In this document: positions 38,280-47,381 of the stretch, piece after piece
Layout of the letters: the number at the start of each line of letters is the position of its first letter
Position numbering within the stretch: the first letter of the stretch is position 1
Source of the DNA: Bacteroidota bacterium
GTDB taxonomy: Bacteria > Bacteroidota > Ignavibacteria > Ignavibacteriales > Melioribacteraceae
Reading direction: 5' to 3'
DNA length: 64,000 bases
Assembly: GCA_018829205.1 (NCBI GenBank)
Contig: JAHJUE010000029.1
Span: 62,001-126,000 of the forward strand
The notes under the pieces: generated by a model
Seen by the model: the letters and a program-made list of their open reading frames with translations, nothing else
Told to the model about the DNA's origin: nothing
Database searches by the model: none
Made by a program: the position numbers and the translations under genes

Positions 38280-38561
38280 ATGAGTATTAAATTAAATAAA
38301 AATCAAAAAAAAACTGTATATGTCGCAATATCGCTTATTACCCTCACTTTAGTAATTTGGATTTTATACGGAGCGGAAATTTTCACAAAAACTGAAGTGC
38401 TTGTAGAAATAGAAGATGAACTTTTTGGCACAACAAAGGAATGGCGGAAAGAGTTTGTATGGGGCCTGGACCTTTCATTAATAATCAGCGCGATAACAGT
38501 TGCGGTTTCATTAGTTGTAATGTACTTTCAAAAAAATAAAAGGGATAAAAATGAATCTTAA
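38280..38561 (+). CDS. Small two-helix membrane protein (unknown function)
   Basis: The 93-residue protein has two hydrophobic helices (about 13-30 and 62-83) around a charged loop with VEIEDELFGTTKEWRKEF, and a basic tail KKNKRDKNES. GAGGAAGCGGA lies directly upstream of the ATG. Its end overlaps the start of the YceI gene by 11 bp, so translation of the two is coupled and the pair probably works together at the membrane. I recognise no family. Confidence 0.75.
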   Translation: MSIKLNKNQKKTVYVAISLITLTLVIWILYGAEIFTKTEVLVEIEDELFGTTKEWRKEFVWGLDLSLIISAITVAVSLVVMYFQKNKRDKNES

Positions 38562-39177
38562 TTTTCAGAATATATTCATAGTGTTTATCATATTAACTGC
38601 AGTATCTTTCGCGCAAACAAAATTTTCATGCGGTCCCGATGATGAACGCAATCAGGCTGTATTTGAATCAAACGCTCCGCTTGAAGATATAGTCGGCGTA
38701 AGCAATAAATTATCCGCGGACGTATCAATTGATTTAAGTGATATATCTAATAATCCCAACGGTTATGTTAAAGTTGAACTTGCGGAACTTAAAACAGGAA
38801 TAGATTTAAGAGACCGTCATTTAAGAAGCGCAAACTGGCTGGATACCGATAATTATCCATTTGCCGAATTTGTTCTTACCGGTATTTCGCAAGCCTCTTC
38901 AAAAGTATTGGAAGACGGAACTGAAGTAACAGCGTCGGCTTCCGGGAATCTTTCCATTCACGGAGTAACAAAAAAAATTACAGCGCAAATAAAGCTTACC
39001 TTTTTTAAGGAAAGTGATAAAACAAAATCAAGAATCGCCGGAAACTTGTTAAGGGTATCAGCTGATTTTAACATAAAATTAAGCGATTATAATATTTCTA
39101 TTCCTTCAATGGTGGCCGGAAAAGTAGATGAGAATATTAAGGTGTCGGCAAATTTTGTGGCTTCTGATTTTAAATAA
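38551..39177 (+). CDS. YceI family periplasmic protein
   Basis: After a signal peptide (1-21, ending SFAQ) the 208-residue protein shows the YceI lipocalin-like pattern: a VELAELKTGIDLRDRHLRS segment, NYPFAEFVLTG, then GNLSIHGVTKKITA. YceI proteins bind long-chain isoprenoid or amide lipids in the periplasm. In some bacteria they accompany electron-transport or stress genes. Here the gene is coupled to the small membrane protein gene just upstream. A shared terminator (39199-39237) closes the unit. Confidence 0.9.
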   Translation: MNLNFQNIFIVFIILTAVSFAQTKFSCGPDDERNQAVFESNAPLEDIVGVSNKLSADVSIDLSDISNNPNGYVKVELAELKTGIDLRDRHLRSANWLDTDNYPFAEFVLTGISQASSKVLEDGTEVTASASGNLSIHGVTKKITAQIKLTFFKESDKTKSRIAGNLLRVSADFNIKLSDYNISIPSMVAGKVDENIKVSANFVASDFK

Positions 39178-39198
39178 GTAATGTAATTTTATAAAAAC

Positions 39199-39237
39199 AA
39201 AAAGCTGTCGGTCTCTAAATTAAACAGACAGCTTTTT
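39199..39237. terminator. Bidirectional terminator after YceI gene
   Basis: AAAAAGCTGTC (39199-39209) pairs with GACAGCTTTTT (39227-39237). The A-run and T-run let it act on both strands, between the YceI gene and the convergent cytochrome gene. Confidence 0.9.
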
Positions 39238-39246
39238 ATATTCAGC

Positions 39247-40017
39247 TTACTTCTTTTTTATTTCTTTATTTAGTTTATCGTAAAACCACATTACGTTTTC
39301 ATTATTTGGTGATATTTCTAAGGCTTTATCATAATTCATTTTCGCTTCATCAAATTTATTTTCACTTGCGTATGCTTTTCCTATTTCAAGATATGCGTTC
39401 CATGAGTTTTTATCGTACTTATTTAAAAAAGCCGTAAAGAAATTTACCAGGTCTTCGCCTTTGTTTTCATTTATTAAAGCATCTGAAAAATTTGAAAGGG
39501 GCTGGAATGTAAAATCATAAACATAAGCGCCGTAATATTTTGCGCGCAGTTCGTCATATTTTTTTAACGCGGCTTCTATTCCGCTTTTTTCATACTGGCG
39601 CGCAAGAATATTTTCTAATTTTTTCGGCGGCTCTGCCATACCCTTGTGGCATGTTACACATTCAACTTTTTCCAAATGGTTCTTTTCTTTAATTAATGTT
39701 AGATGGTCGTTATTTATAGACTGTGTCATTTTCATCATTACTCTTGTAATATCTTTTGCCGGGATTTTATCCGACGCGAAATCTATTTCGGAAAGTTCCT
39801 GCGGGTCGCTTATTCCTTCTTTTCCCGCGTGACAATAGTTGCAGCGCACGCCAAGTGACGAAGTAAAGTTTTTCATTATACCGATCAAATCTTTTTTGCC
39901 GATATCCTTTGGGAGCGCGGTTAAATTTGTAAAGGAATCGGGTATTTGCGCATGAGCCACACTAAAAATAAAAATCAGCATGAAGATGAAATTTATATTA
40001 AAATATTTATTAGCCAT
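39247..40017 (-). CDS. Exported dihaem cytochrome c with TPR C-terminus
   Basis: A signal peptide (1-23, AHAQ) precedes two haem motifs: C59-NY-C-H63 and C120-VT-C-H124, each preceded by an Ile/Met/Val-rich helix as in the photosynthetic reaction-centre cytochrome c family. Non-photosynthetic Bacteroidota use this fold as a general exported cytochrome. Residues about 200-245 read as a TPR unit (NAYLEIGKAYASENKFDEAK). The electron partner is unknown. GGAGGT precedes the ATG. The amidase gene lies directly upstream on the same strand. Confidence 0.87.
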   Translation of the reverse strand: MANKYFNINFIFMLIFIFSVAHAQIPDSFTNLTALPKDIGKKDLIGIMKNFTSSLGVRCNYCHAGKEGISDPQELSEIDFASDKIPAKDITRVMMKMTQSINNDHLTLIKEKNHLEKVECVTCHKGMAEPPKKLENILARQYEKSGIEAALKKYDELRAKYYGAYVYDFTFQPLSNFSDALINENKGEDLVNFFTAFLNKYDKNSWNAYLEIGKAYASENKFDEAKMNYDKALEISPNNENVMWFYDKLNKEIKKK

Positions 40018-40056
40018 ATTATTTACCTCCTTGTTGATTAAAACATATTTTAGTTA

Positions 40057-41748
40057 TTAAAAATTAAGCGGCGGACGCTTTTTGTGAAAATCAGTCGCGT
40101 CTTGATAAGCTTTAGCTACCGCAATTAATTTTCCTTCATCAAACAAATTTCCCATAAATGTTATACTTGTCGGCGTGCCGTCTTTTGAAAAACCGTTCGG
40201 CAATACAACACACGGATGTCCGGTCAGATTTGTCAGCAATTGATTATCGCTGAACGAAGGAGCTAGATAAACATCAACGTCTTTTAATATCTCTGCCATT
40301 TTTTGGATTAGCAATGTTCTGATTCTATTTGCGTTAATATATTCGACCGCAGGAATAAAACGCGATGCGCGGAAAACATTTGGCCACGCGTTTCTGATTT
40401 GCCGTACTAACAAATCATCATTATTTGAACGGGTCAATTCATCAAATGCCGCCGCCGATTCGGCTGAAAGTATAAATGAAATATCGTTAAAAGGAAGCTC
40501 TGGAAGTTCAATCGGGATTAATTCGGCGCCGAGTTCTCTCATTTTAGCTAATGTTAAAGAGTCATTTGTTTTAAATTCGTAATCACTTTCAAAATCTTTT
40601 TTTGTATATGCAATTCTTAATTTTTTGAAATTAACTTTAGGAGAATAATTAAACGGAAGATCATATAAAGTCTGGTCAATTCCCGTTTTATATTCGTTTT
40701 GAATATCGGGTCCGTGTATCACATCAAATACAATTGCTAGGTCTTCCGCGTTTCTGCAGAGCGGACCAATTTTATCCATTGTCCAGCTTAATGCCATAGC
40801 GCCGCTCCGGCTTACTCTGCCGTATGTCGGGCGTAAACCTGTAACACCGCATACAGTCGAAGGAGAAACTATCGATCCCCAGGTTTCCGTGCCGATTGCA
40901 AAAGGTACAAGTCCGGCTGAAGTAGCGGATGCAGAACCCGCCGATGAACCGCTGGAACCCTGAGACAAATCCCACGGATTCCTTGTTTTACCGCCGAACC
41001 AAACATCGCCCCAAGCAAGAGCGCCCATAGTTAATTTTGCGACGAGAACCGCACCGGCTTTTTCTAATTTGATAATTACTTCGGCGTCTTCGTTTATCAT
41101 TTGATCTTTATATGGCATTGCGCCCCATGTTGTTTTGTAATCCTTTGTGGCTAGTAAATCCTTAACGCCGAAAGGGATTCCGTGAAGTTTGCCTTTATAA
41201 TTTCCGGAAGCTATTTCTTCGTCGGCTTTTTGAGCATTTATTAAAGCGCGTTGTTCCGTTAAAGTTATAACACATTCTAACTTTGGTCCGTATTTCTTTA
41301 ATCTTTCCAAATACATTTTTGTTAATTGCGTTGACGTAATTTTTCTTGTTTTTATTAATTCGGCTAGTTCGCCGATTGAGTAAAACGCTAAGTCATCAAT
41401 GTTTTCTGGCATTGTTACGTATGAATATTCGCTATACTGAATTGGTTTTTGTTGGTTGTTAAACTTGGCGCCTGCCGGAATAGGATTAAACTGTATTGCC
41501 GGAACAATATTATTCGGCAATTTAATTTTTCTGATATTATTATAATTGTTTAATTGATCCGCGAGATCTCCAATCATTGAATCTCTTTCCGAATCGGTAA
41601 ATTCCAATCCTATAATTTTTTCCGCGCCGGAAATGTTTTCTTTTGAAATTTTGCTGTCGGCCCCTGTCGAAAATAAAACTGCGCCGAGAATAAAAGATAT
41701 TAATGCTAATATAAAGGAAGGAAATATTTTTCCGGTAATTCTTTTCAT
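40057..41748 (-). CDS. Exported amidase-signature hydrolase
   Basis: The 563-residue protein begins with a signal or anchor segment (about 10-27). The amidase-signature Ser-cisSer-Lys triad is readable: Lys in GVKDLLA, cis-Ser in SQGSSGSSAGSA and the nucleophile Ser in GTETWGSIVSP. Relatives more often read GTDTGGSIR there. A region of about 125 residues precedes the signature core. It may hydrolyse amides or peptides outside the cytoplasm and is probably not a GatA, given the signal sequence and lack of gatB/gatC. The cytochrome gene follows on the same strand. Confidence 0.88.
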   Translation of the reverse strand: MKRITGKIFPSFILALISFILGAVLFSTGADSKISKENISGAEKIIGLEFTDSERDSMIGDLADQLNNYNNIRKIKLPNNIVPAIQFNPIPAGAKFNNQQKPIQYSEYSYVTMPENIDDLAFYSIGELAELIKTRKITSTQLTKMYLERLKKYGPKLECVITLTEQRALINAQKADEEIASGNYKGKLHGIPFGVKDLLATKDYKTTWGAMPYKDQMINEDAEVIIKLEKAGAVLVAKLTMGALAWGDVWFGGKTRNPWDLSQGSSGSSAGSASATSAGLVPFAIGTETWGSIVSPSTVCGVTGLRPTYGRVSRSGAMALSWTMDKIGPLCRNAEDLAIVFDVIHGPDIQNEYKTGIDQTLYDLPFNYSPKVNFKKLRIAYTKKDFESDYEFKTNDSLTLAKMRELGAELIPIELPELPFNDISFILSAESAAAFDELTRSNNDDLLVRQIRNAWPNVFRASRFIPAVEYINANRIRTLLIQKMAEILKDVDVYLAPSFSDNQLLTNLTGHPCVVLPNGFSKDGTPTSITFMGNLFDEGKLIAVAKAYQDATDFHKKRPPLNF

Positions 41749-41850
41749 AAGTTCTCCGGGTTCTTTGTACTATATTTTTTGGTATGCTGGAGACAAACTA
41801 ATCAAAAAAAATATTATTTGCATCAGAGGGTAAAACGAGGATTAAGAATA

Positions 41851-41897
41851 AACGCTTTCTTGTCATAATCTTTTAGCGTGAATGACAAGAAAGCGTT
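41851..41897 (-). terminator. Long perfect-stem terminator of TonB receptor operon
   Basis: AACGCTTTCTTGTCA (41851-41865) and TGACAAGAAAGCGTT (41883-41897) form a perfect 15-bp stem, beginning six bases after the DUF4249 stop on the minus strand, then TTATTCTT. Confidence 0.85.
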
Positions 41898-41902
41898 ATT
41901 AA

Positions 41903-42778
41903 TTATTGACGCGGCACCAAATTAAACGAAACGGTATCTTTTACCGCCGATCCGAAAATTCCGATACCGTCGCCTTTAAAATTAAACGCCGGTTCAATAA
42001 AATTTCCGTCCGGCTGCTGCACGCGATTTACGGTAAGGAGATAGTTCTTAAAATTTTTATCACCGCCGTAAACAATTACCTTATAATTTGTATAAAACCA
42101 TGTATCAAGTTCTCTTATCTCATAATCGGTGACACCGCCGTTTTCCGAATTGATGTTTATTATTAAGTTTAATTGATACAAATAGTTGTCAAATTCTTCT
42201 TCAATATCTTCCCTTTTAAGATTAGGTATAAAAGGATTATCAAAAATAAAATTATCAAGGGTAGCGTTTTCAGCCCTTACGGAAAAGGCATAGAAACCTG
42301 TGCCGGGAGCCGGAACAAAACTAATCACAGCTCTTTCCGTTAAATATTTTACGTCACCAAGTTCTTTTTCTATTACTTGAAATCCGCTTTTGGGAGTAGT
42401 CGTTTCAGATTCTGTATATAAATATATTCCGTCGATTTCGGCGCTTACTTCTAATTTATAAAGCTTGTCATTTTCAATAAGCATGTTTTCGTTGTAATAA
42501 TATCTGCCTGCTTCGTTATACTTTAATTGAACACCGTTGATGCTGGCGCTAAGTGAATTAAAGGAAGGAGTTAAAAATAAATTAAGCGAATCAATAGTAG
42601 TTTCAAGCGGGAAATTTCTGAGCAGTTTTATATTATTTACGGTTTCCCCGGGATATAAATAGCCTTCGACCGTAATTTTAGGTTCATATTTTACCTCTTC
42701 AATTTCAACTGCGGGATCTCCGCAAGAATAAAAAACTGAAGCGTAAATAACGATTAATAAATATTTAATAAACTTCAT
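41903..42778 (-). CDS. DUF4249 family lipoprotein
   Basis: The protein carries a lipoprotein signal ending FYSCGDP and an all-beta body with KITVEGYLYPGE near its start, the hallmark of DUF4249. The family has no known biochemistry, but it is nearly always encoded beside a TonB-dependent receptor, as here: the receptor gene ends about 22 bp upstream. By analogy with SusD-type partners it may serve as a surface lid or ligand-binding lipoprotein. I place the start at ATG 42778, which has GGAA upstream. A TTG at 42790 is the alternative and adds four residues. Confidence 0.85.
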   Translation of the reverse strand: MKFIKYLLIVIYASVFYSCGDPAVEIEEVKYEPKITVEGYLYPGETVNNIKLLRNFPLETTIDSLNLFLTPSFNSLSASINGVQLKYNEAGRYYYNENMLIENDKLYKLEVSAEIDGIYLYTESETTTPKSGFQVIEKELGDVKYLTERAVISFVPAPGTGFYAFSVRAENATLDNFIFDNPFIPNLKREDIEEEFDNYLYQLNLIININSENGGVTDYEIRELDTWFYTNYKVIVYGGDKNFKNYLLTVNRVQQPDGNFIEPAFNFKGDGIGIFGSAVKDTVSFNLVPRQ

Positions 42779-42800
42779 ATAGTATTCCAATTTAATTTTC

Positions 42801-45170
42801 TTAAAATTTTATGTTAACGCCGAGACTTGGAATCAAAGGCAGCATATTTACTTTTTCGATTTCCTGAGTAATCTTTCCGTCTTTTAACTCATCTTTATAT
42901 TCAATAAACCACGCGTTTTTTCTGTTTCCTAAATTAAATATTTGAAGGTACGGGGATAATGACCAGCTGCCGTAATCCTTTGTATAAGTAACACTTAAAT
43001 CCATTCTTATATAGTCGGGAAGATTAAATGAATTTATTGCGCCCGGATACAAATTATATTTATCGCTGCCTATTTCACCTGTACCGACATTGCCCCAATC
43101 CGGCAATGTATTTGTATAATAAGCCGAAGAAGGTGCGGTAATCGGCTGTCCCGTGGCATAAACAAAATTCATTCCCAATTCCCATTTCGAATCAGATTTT
43201 TGATAATTATCTTCGAAAAACATTTTGTTAATATCCATGTTTGCGACAGCATTAATAATTGAGCTTCTGTTATGTCTTGGAGAAAAATAATTCTGCCGGT
43301 TTATATTGTCGAATTTATAATTCGTTTTTGACCATGCATATGAGATCCATCCATTAATTATTCCGATATCTTTCTTTATCAAAAATTCTATTCCGAAAGA
43401 TTCGCCGTCGCCCCGGTTATATACGTTATTTGTATTTGTGTATACCGGTCTGTTTGCTTCATCATAATAGCTGGGTTCAATTGTTGTCCCGACATTATCG
43501 TTATACTGATAAATGTTTTTATAATCTTTATAATATATTTCAGTTTCAAACTGCCAAACCTTCCCTATTTCCCTTTGGTAGCCGAGGATAAAATGTTTAG
43601 AAGATGAAACTTTGTTATACTTGTTAGCCGTGGACCAAATGCTTGAAATAAAAAATCTAGGTAAACGGTTTAAATATTGGTGATATAATCCCGTGGCAAA
43701 TTTTAAACTGCTTTCATCATTCAATTTATATTTTATTGAAAATCTCGGCGCGGCGTTAAAATATGTTGTATCTGCGTTATAATAATCGGCTCTTATTCCA
43801 GCTTGAATATTCCAATCGTTGGAGGGTTTCCACTCGGCTGTGAGATAGCCAGTAGTTAACTGTCTGTTATTATCTATATAGATTCTTTGATTAGTAAAAT
43901 CCTGATCATATAATTCATGAAGCAGTTTTTGTTCGGCCCCGAAACGGATTGTCAGATTCTGGTAGGCGTAATATTCAAGCGATGCTTTAAACGCGTAATC
44001 GCTCAATTTATTTTTTTCGGATAGGTTGATTGCTTCAAAATCAAAATTTGAATTGAATCTGCTTGCGGTTATCCAAAAACTCGCAAATAGATCCGGACTG
44101 AAAATGTGTTTCCAGTTTATGCTGCCTGTTGTATTTCCCCAATCGTATAAAAACTCTAAGGATTCTTTTGCCGTTTTATCGAGTTTAAAATCCAGATCGT
44201 CTCTTCCGTTAAATATACTTATCGAGAATTTATTTTTTCTGTCGAAATCAAAATACGCTTTAAGATTTCCGTCATAAAAATAATAGTCCGGAACTTCGTC
44301 AATCCATTTCGCATATGTCTGATCAATATAGGTTCTGCGCAGCGAACCGGAAATAGATCCTATAGAACCGATTGGTGACTGAAGCGTTGTTGAAGCTGAG
44401 AGCAGACTAACATTTGCGACACCTTCAAATTCATTTCGGTTTCCGTCAAGGTTTGTTACATCGAGTACGGAAGATAAACGTCCTCCGTATTCCGCGCCGA
44501 ATCCGCCTTTTGATACTTCAACTTTTTTAATCGCGTTCGTATTAAAAGTTGAAAAGATGCCGAAAGCATGTTCGGGATTATAAACATCCGTTCCGTCAAT
44601 TAAGTATAAATTCTGATCGGGTGTTCCGCCGCGTATATAAAGGGCTGATGAAAAATCTGAAAGCGAGGTAATTCCCGGCAAAGTCTGAAGGGCTCTCAGA
44701 AGATCGGCTTCAACAAATCTTGGTATATTATTTATCTGAGCTGAATTAAGTTCAATTTTAGAAACAGGTTTTGAGAATAATTTCTCACTTATTTTTTCAT
44801 ATTCATCTGAAATTATAACTTCATCGGTCTTAATTGCTTCAGGCTTTAATTTAACTTCAATCTGATTATCCTCATCTGTTTTGATGACAATTTCTCTTTT
44901 TTCTGTCTGGTATCCGATATAACTGAATAAAAATGTGAACACGCCTGTCGGTAAATCCGGAATTATAAAGTACCCGCTTACGTTTGTAGTAGCGCCATAT
45001 TTAAGCTCATTTATATAAACATTGGCTCCAATTAATGCTTCTCCATTAGACATGTCGTATACAAAACCGCTGGCAGTTGTTCCGCTTTTTTTCGATTTTG
45101 TGATGTTATCAGCATTTATGGATATTGAACCCATAATTAAAAACAATAAAATTACCAGTATTCGATTCAA
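42801..45170 (-). CDS. TonB-dependent receptor with carboxypeptidase-like N-terminal domain
   Basis: The order is: signal sequence, a CarboxypepD-regulatory-like beta sandwich (about 30-115, with GFVYDMSNGEALIGANVYI), a plug domain (about 150-260, with ALQTLPGITSLSDFSSALYIRGG and LYLIDGTDVYNPEH), then a 22-strand outer-membrane barrel ending in ...LGVNIKF with the terminal aromatic. It should import a ligand across the outer membrane with TonB energy. The ligand is not predictable. I choose a TTG start at 45170 because AGGAG stands seven bases upstream and a proper signal sequence follows. The frame stays open to 45236. It is paired with the DUF4249 gene downstream. Confidence 0.93.
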   Translation of the reverse strand: MNRILVILLFLIMGSISINADNITKSKKSGTTASGFVYDMSNGEALIGANVYINELKYGATTNVSGYFIIPDLPTGVFTFLFSYIGYQTEKREIVIKTDEDNQIEVKLKPEAIKTDEVIISDEYEKISEKLFSKPVSKIELNSAQINNIPRFVEADLLRALQTLPGITSLSDFSSALYIRGGTPDQNLYLIDGTDVYNPEHAFGIFSTFNTNAIKKVEVSKGGFGAEYGGRLSSVLDVTNLDGNRNEFEGVANVSLLSASTTLQSPIGSIGSISGSLRRTYIDQTYAKWIDEVPDYYFYDGNLKAYFDFDRKNKFSISIFNGRDDLDFKLDKTAKESLEFLYDWGNTTGSINWKHIFSPDLFASFWITASRFNSNFDFEAINLSEKNKLSDYAFKASLEYYAYQNLTIRFGAEQKLLHELYDQDFTNQRIYIDNNRQLTTGYLTAEWKPSNDWNIQAGIRADYYNADTTYFNAAPRFSIKYKLNDESSLKFATGLYHQYLNRLPRFFISSIWSTANKYNKVSSSKHFILGYQREIGKVWQFETEIYYKDYKNIYQYNDNVGTTIEPSYYDEANRPVYTNTNNVYNRGDGESFGIEFLIKKDIGIINGWISYAWSKTNYKFDNINRQNYFSPRHNRSSIINAVANMDINKMFFEDNYQKSDSKWELGMNFVYATGQPITAPSSAYYTNTLPDWGNVGTGEIGSDKYNLYPGAINSFNLPDYIRMDLSVTYTKDYGSWSLSPYLQIFNLGNRKNAWFIEYKDELKDGKITQEIEKVNMLPLIPSLGVNIKF

Positions 45171-45273
45171 GATTTTTCTCCTATTTACTACTAAAATTAT
45201 TTGTGCTTTGTCTATTAATTTAAGACTATATGTCAATCCTTATGCCAGCCGTATTTTCAAAAACATAATAAAA

Positions 45274-45300
45274 AAGACACAACAAAAAATGCTGTGTCTT
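45274..45300 (-). terminator. Intrinsic terminator of the coiled-coil lipoprotein gene
   Basis: On the minus strand AAGACACA and TGTGTCTT pair around an 11-base loop and are followed by TTTTATT. It lies about 75 bp beyond the lipoprotein stop. Confidence 0.85.
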
Positions 45301-45373
45301 AGTTCTGCAATTTGACATTAATCTGTTAAAAATATTTTACTGTATTTATAAGATTAATTATATCAATGATTTT

Positions 45374-46297
45374 TTAATTTCTAATTCTAAAACCATCTTC
45401 CATTTCTTTTCCGAAATGTTCTTCGTACATATTTTTATATTTTTCAAACGTACTATCGGGAATTTTTTCCCCATTAATAATTAATTCGTTTTTATTGAAT
45501 TCCATATCAAAATCATCTTCACCGTATTCCAGATATCCGTCGTCAACAAGTTCTTCTCTAAGATCCTTCATAAAGCGTTTTATTTTTTTCATTTCAAATT
45601 TTAAATCGCCCATATCCAGATCAAGATTTTTTAACTCATCTTTTAGGTTTGTCATTTCTTCTTTGAAATCCGACCAGTTCTGTTCGTTTAGTTCAACTTT
45701 AATATTGCTTAAGTTTTCTGAAAGTTCTTGCATGTTCGAATTAAAATCATTCATATCGATATCTATTTTTATATTTTTTAATTCTGCCAAATCATCGTGA
45801 AGTTTGTCTAAATCAATATCAGTGCGGAATTTATCATAATCTATATCTTTAAGTTCTCTTTTTAAATCCTTCATAGCATGCCGCAGCTCATTATTATTAT
45901 CCGCATTAAGCGAAGCAAGGTTTTCTCTTAGCTCATCCATGTCTAAATTAAATTCAATTTTTAATTTCGACAAAGAATTATTAAGTTCTTCTCTTTTCTC
46001 GAAAACCAAATCCTCATATTTAGAAATTTCATCATCATCAACACGTTCACCGTTTTTATAAAGCTTATAAATCCTGCCGCCTCTAATTTTTACCTTGAAC
46101 CGGTCGCCCGAATCGTTAAATGAAAACTTACTTGGCCCGTCAGAATAATACTCGCTATTTTTATGGCCGGATTTTGAAATATCTATAACATCTTCGCCGG
46201 AAGAACAAGCGGTTAAAGAAGTAAGTAATAAAGGAATCAACATTAAAAATAGATTTAATCTAATTTTTTCACGGTTGGATTTATTAAAGAATTTCAT
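45374..46297 (-). CDS. Asp/Leu-rich coiled-coil lipoprotein (unknown function)
   Basis: A lipoprotein signal ending TSLTACSS leads a highly charged helical region (about 95-245) of repeating LKNID-, ELKEN- and NLSNIK-like segments that should form long coiled coils. The C-terminal piece with NELIINGEKIPDSTFEKYKNMYEEHFG (split here as NELIINGEKIP then STFEKYKNMYEE) resembles tails found in exported proteins beside regulatory peptidases in Bacteroidota. I set the start at ATG 46297, since GGGGGAC lies just upstream; a TTG five codons earlier is less likely. The family is unknown to me. It is a single gene with its own terminator. Confidence 0.8.
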   Translation of the reverse strand: MKFFNKSNREKIRLNLFLMLIPLLLTSLTACSSGEDVIDISKSGHKNSEYYSDGPSKFSFNDSGDRFKVKIRGGRIYKLYKNGERVDDDEISKYEDLVFEKREELNNSLSKLKIEFNLDMDELRENLASLNADNNNELRHAMKDLKRELKDIDYDKFRTDIDLDKLHDDLAELKNIKIDIDMNDFNSNMQELSENLSNIKVELNEQNWSDFKEEMTNLKDELKNLDLDMGDLKFEMKKIKRFMKDLREELVDDGYLEYGEDDFDMEFNKNELIINGEKIPDSTFEKYKNMYEEHFGKEMEDGFRIRN

Positions 46298-46488
46298 ATT
46301 GTCCCCCGACAATTATTCAAAATAGAAATTAATATTTATTTGATTCTTCCTACAGCCTTGAGACGGAAACATCTAATAAAAAGTTCACAATTATAAATTA
46401 CTTGTTAATTTTACGGTAGATTAAAACAAATCTCATCGCCATATTTCATTAATAAATATTTAATTAAAATGTAAAAAATCGAGTTTTT

Positions 46489-47379
46489 ATGATAATGAAT
46501 AAACTTAAAGAGAGTAAATCCCTGCCGGTGTTTATACTAATTTTATTAGCATTGATATGGGGCAGCTCGTTTATTTTAATAAAGAGGGGATTAGATTCAT
46601 TTACGGCAGTTCAGGTAGGAACAATCAGAGTTTCTTTTGCTTTTCTTGTGATGCTTCCAATTGCGGTTAAATATTTGCGAACAGTATATAAATATAACTG
46701 GAAAAAAATATTAACACTTGGATTTGTAGCTAATCTAATGCCGGCAATCCTATTTGCGGCGGCGGAAACAGGTTTAAGCAGTTCGCTTGCCGGAATATTA
46801 AATTCTTTATCGCCTATATTTACAATAATTATCGGAACGTTGTTTTTTAAAGTGCCGATGAATAATAAACAAATCGGCGGACTTGTTATCGGATTAGCCG
46901 GATCAATTGCGCTGAGTTTTATAGGCAGCGGCGGGCAGCTGGGAAGTTTTAATTTTTACGCCCTGTTTGTAATTCTTGCTACATTGTTTTACGGAATTTC
47001 AGGCAATATGGTAAAAGCATATTTTTCCAATATCAGCTCCGTTACATTAACCTCACTTGCAATGTTTTCAATTGGACCTTTCGGAATAATGTATTTATTA
47101 ACAACTGACTTTGTATATAAATTGCAAACGCTCGACGGCGCATGGGCTTCGCTTGGTTATCTTTTTATTTTGGGTGCGGTAGGCACCGCATTTGCGCTTG
47201 TATTATTTAATAAACTAATTCAAATAACTTCAGCTGTGTTTGCTTCAACGGTAACATATTTAATTCCGATTGCCGCGGTTATTTGGGGTATAATCGACGG
47301 AGAGTCTTTGTTCCTATTACATTTCGCGGGAATGGCCTTGATTATTGCCGGAGTTTATTTGGTTAATAAAAACAAATAA
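46489..47379 (+). CDS. EamA (DMT superfamily) transporter
   Basis: The 296-residue protein has ten predicted membrane helices as two EamA repeats. The first opens ALIWGSSFILIKRGL, the usual EamA motif, and the second begins near YALFVILATLFYGISGN. Characterised members export amino acids or other small metabolites. The substrate here is open. The first ATG or the one two codons later would both serve. It is convergent with the BASS-type gene, the stops being 2 bp apart. Confidence 0.9.
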   Translation: MIMNKLKESKSLPVFILILLALIWGSSFILIKRGLDSFTAVQVGTIRVSFAFLVMLPIAVKYLRTVYKYNWKKILTLGFVANLMPAILFAAAETGLSSSLAGILNSLSPIFTIIIGTLFFKVPMNNKQIGGLVIGLAGSIALSFIGSGGQLGSFNFYALFVILATLFYGISGNMVKAYFSNISSVTLTSLAMFSIGPFGIMYLLTTDFVYKLQTLDGAWASLGYLFILGAVGTAFALVLFNKLIQITSAVFASTVTYLIPIAAVIWGIIDGESLFLLHFAGMALIIAGVYLVNKNK

Positions 47380-47381
47380 AA

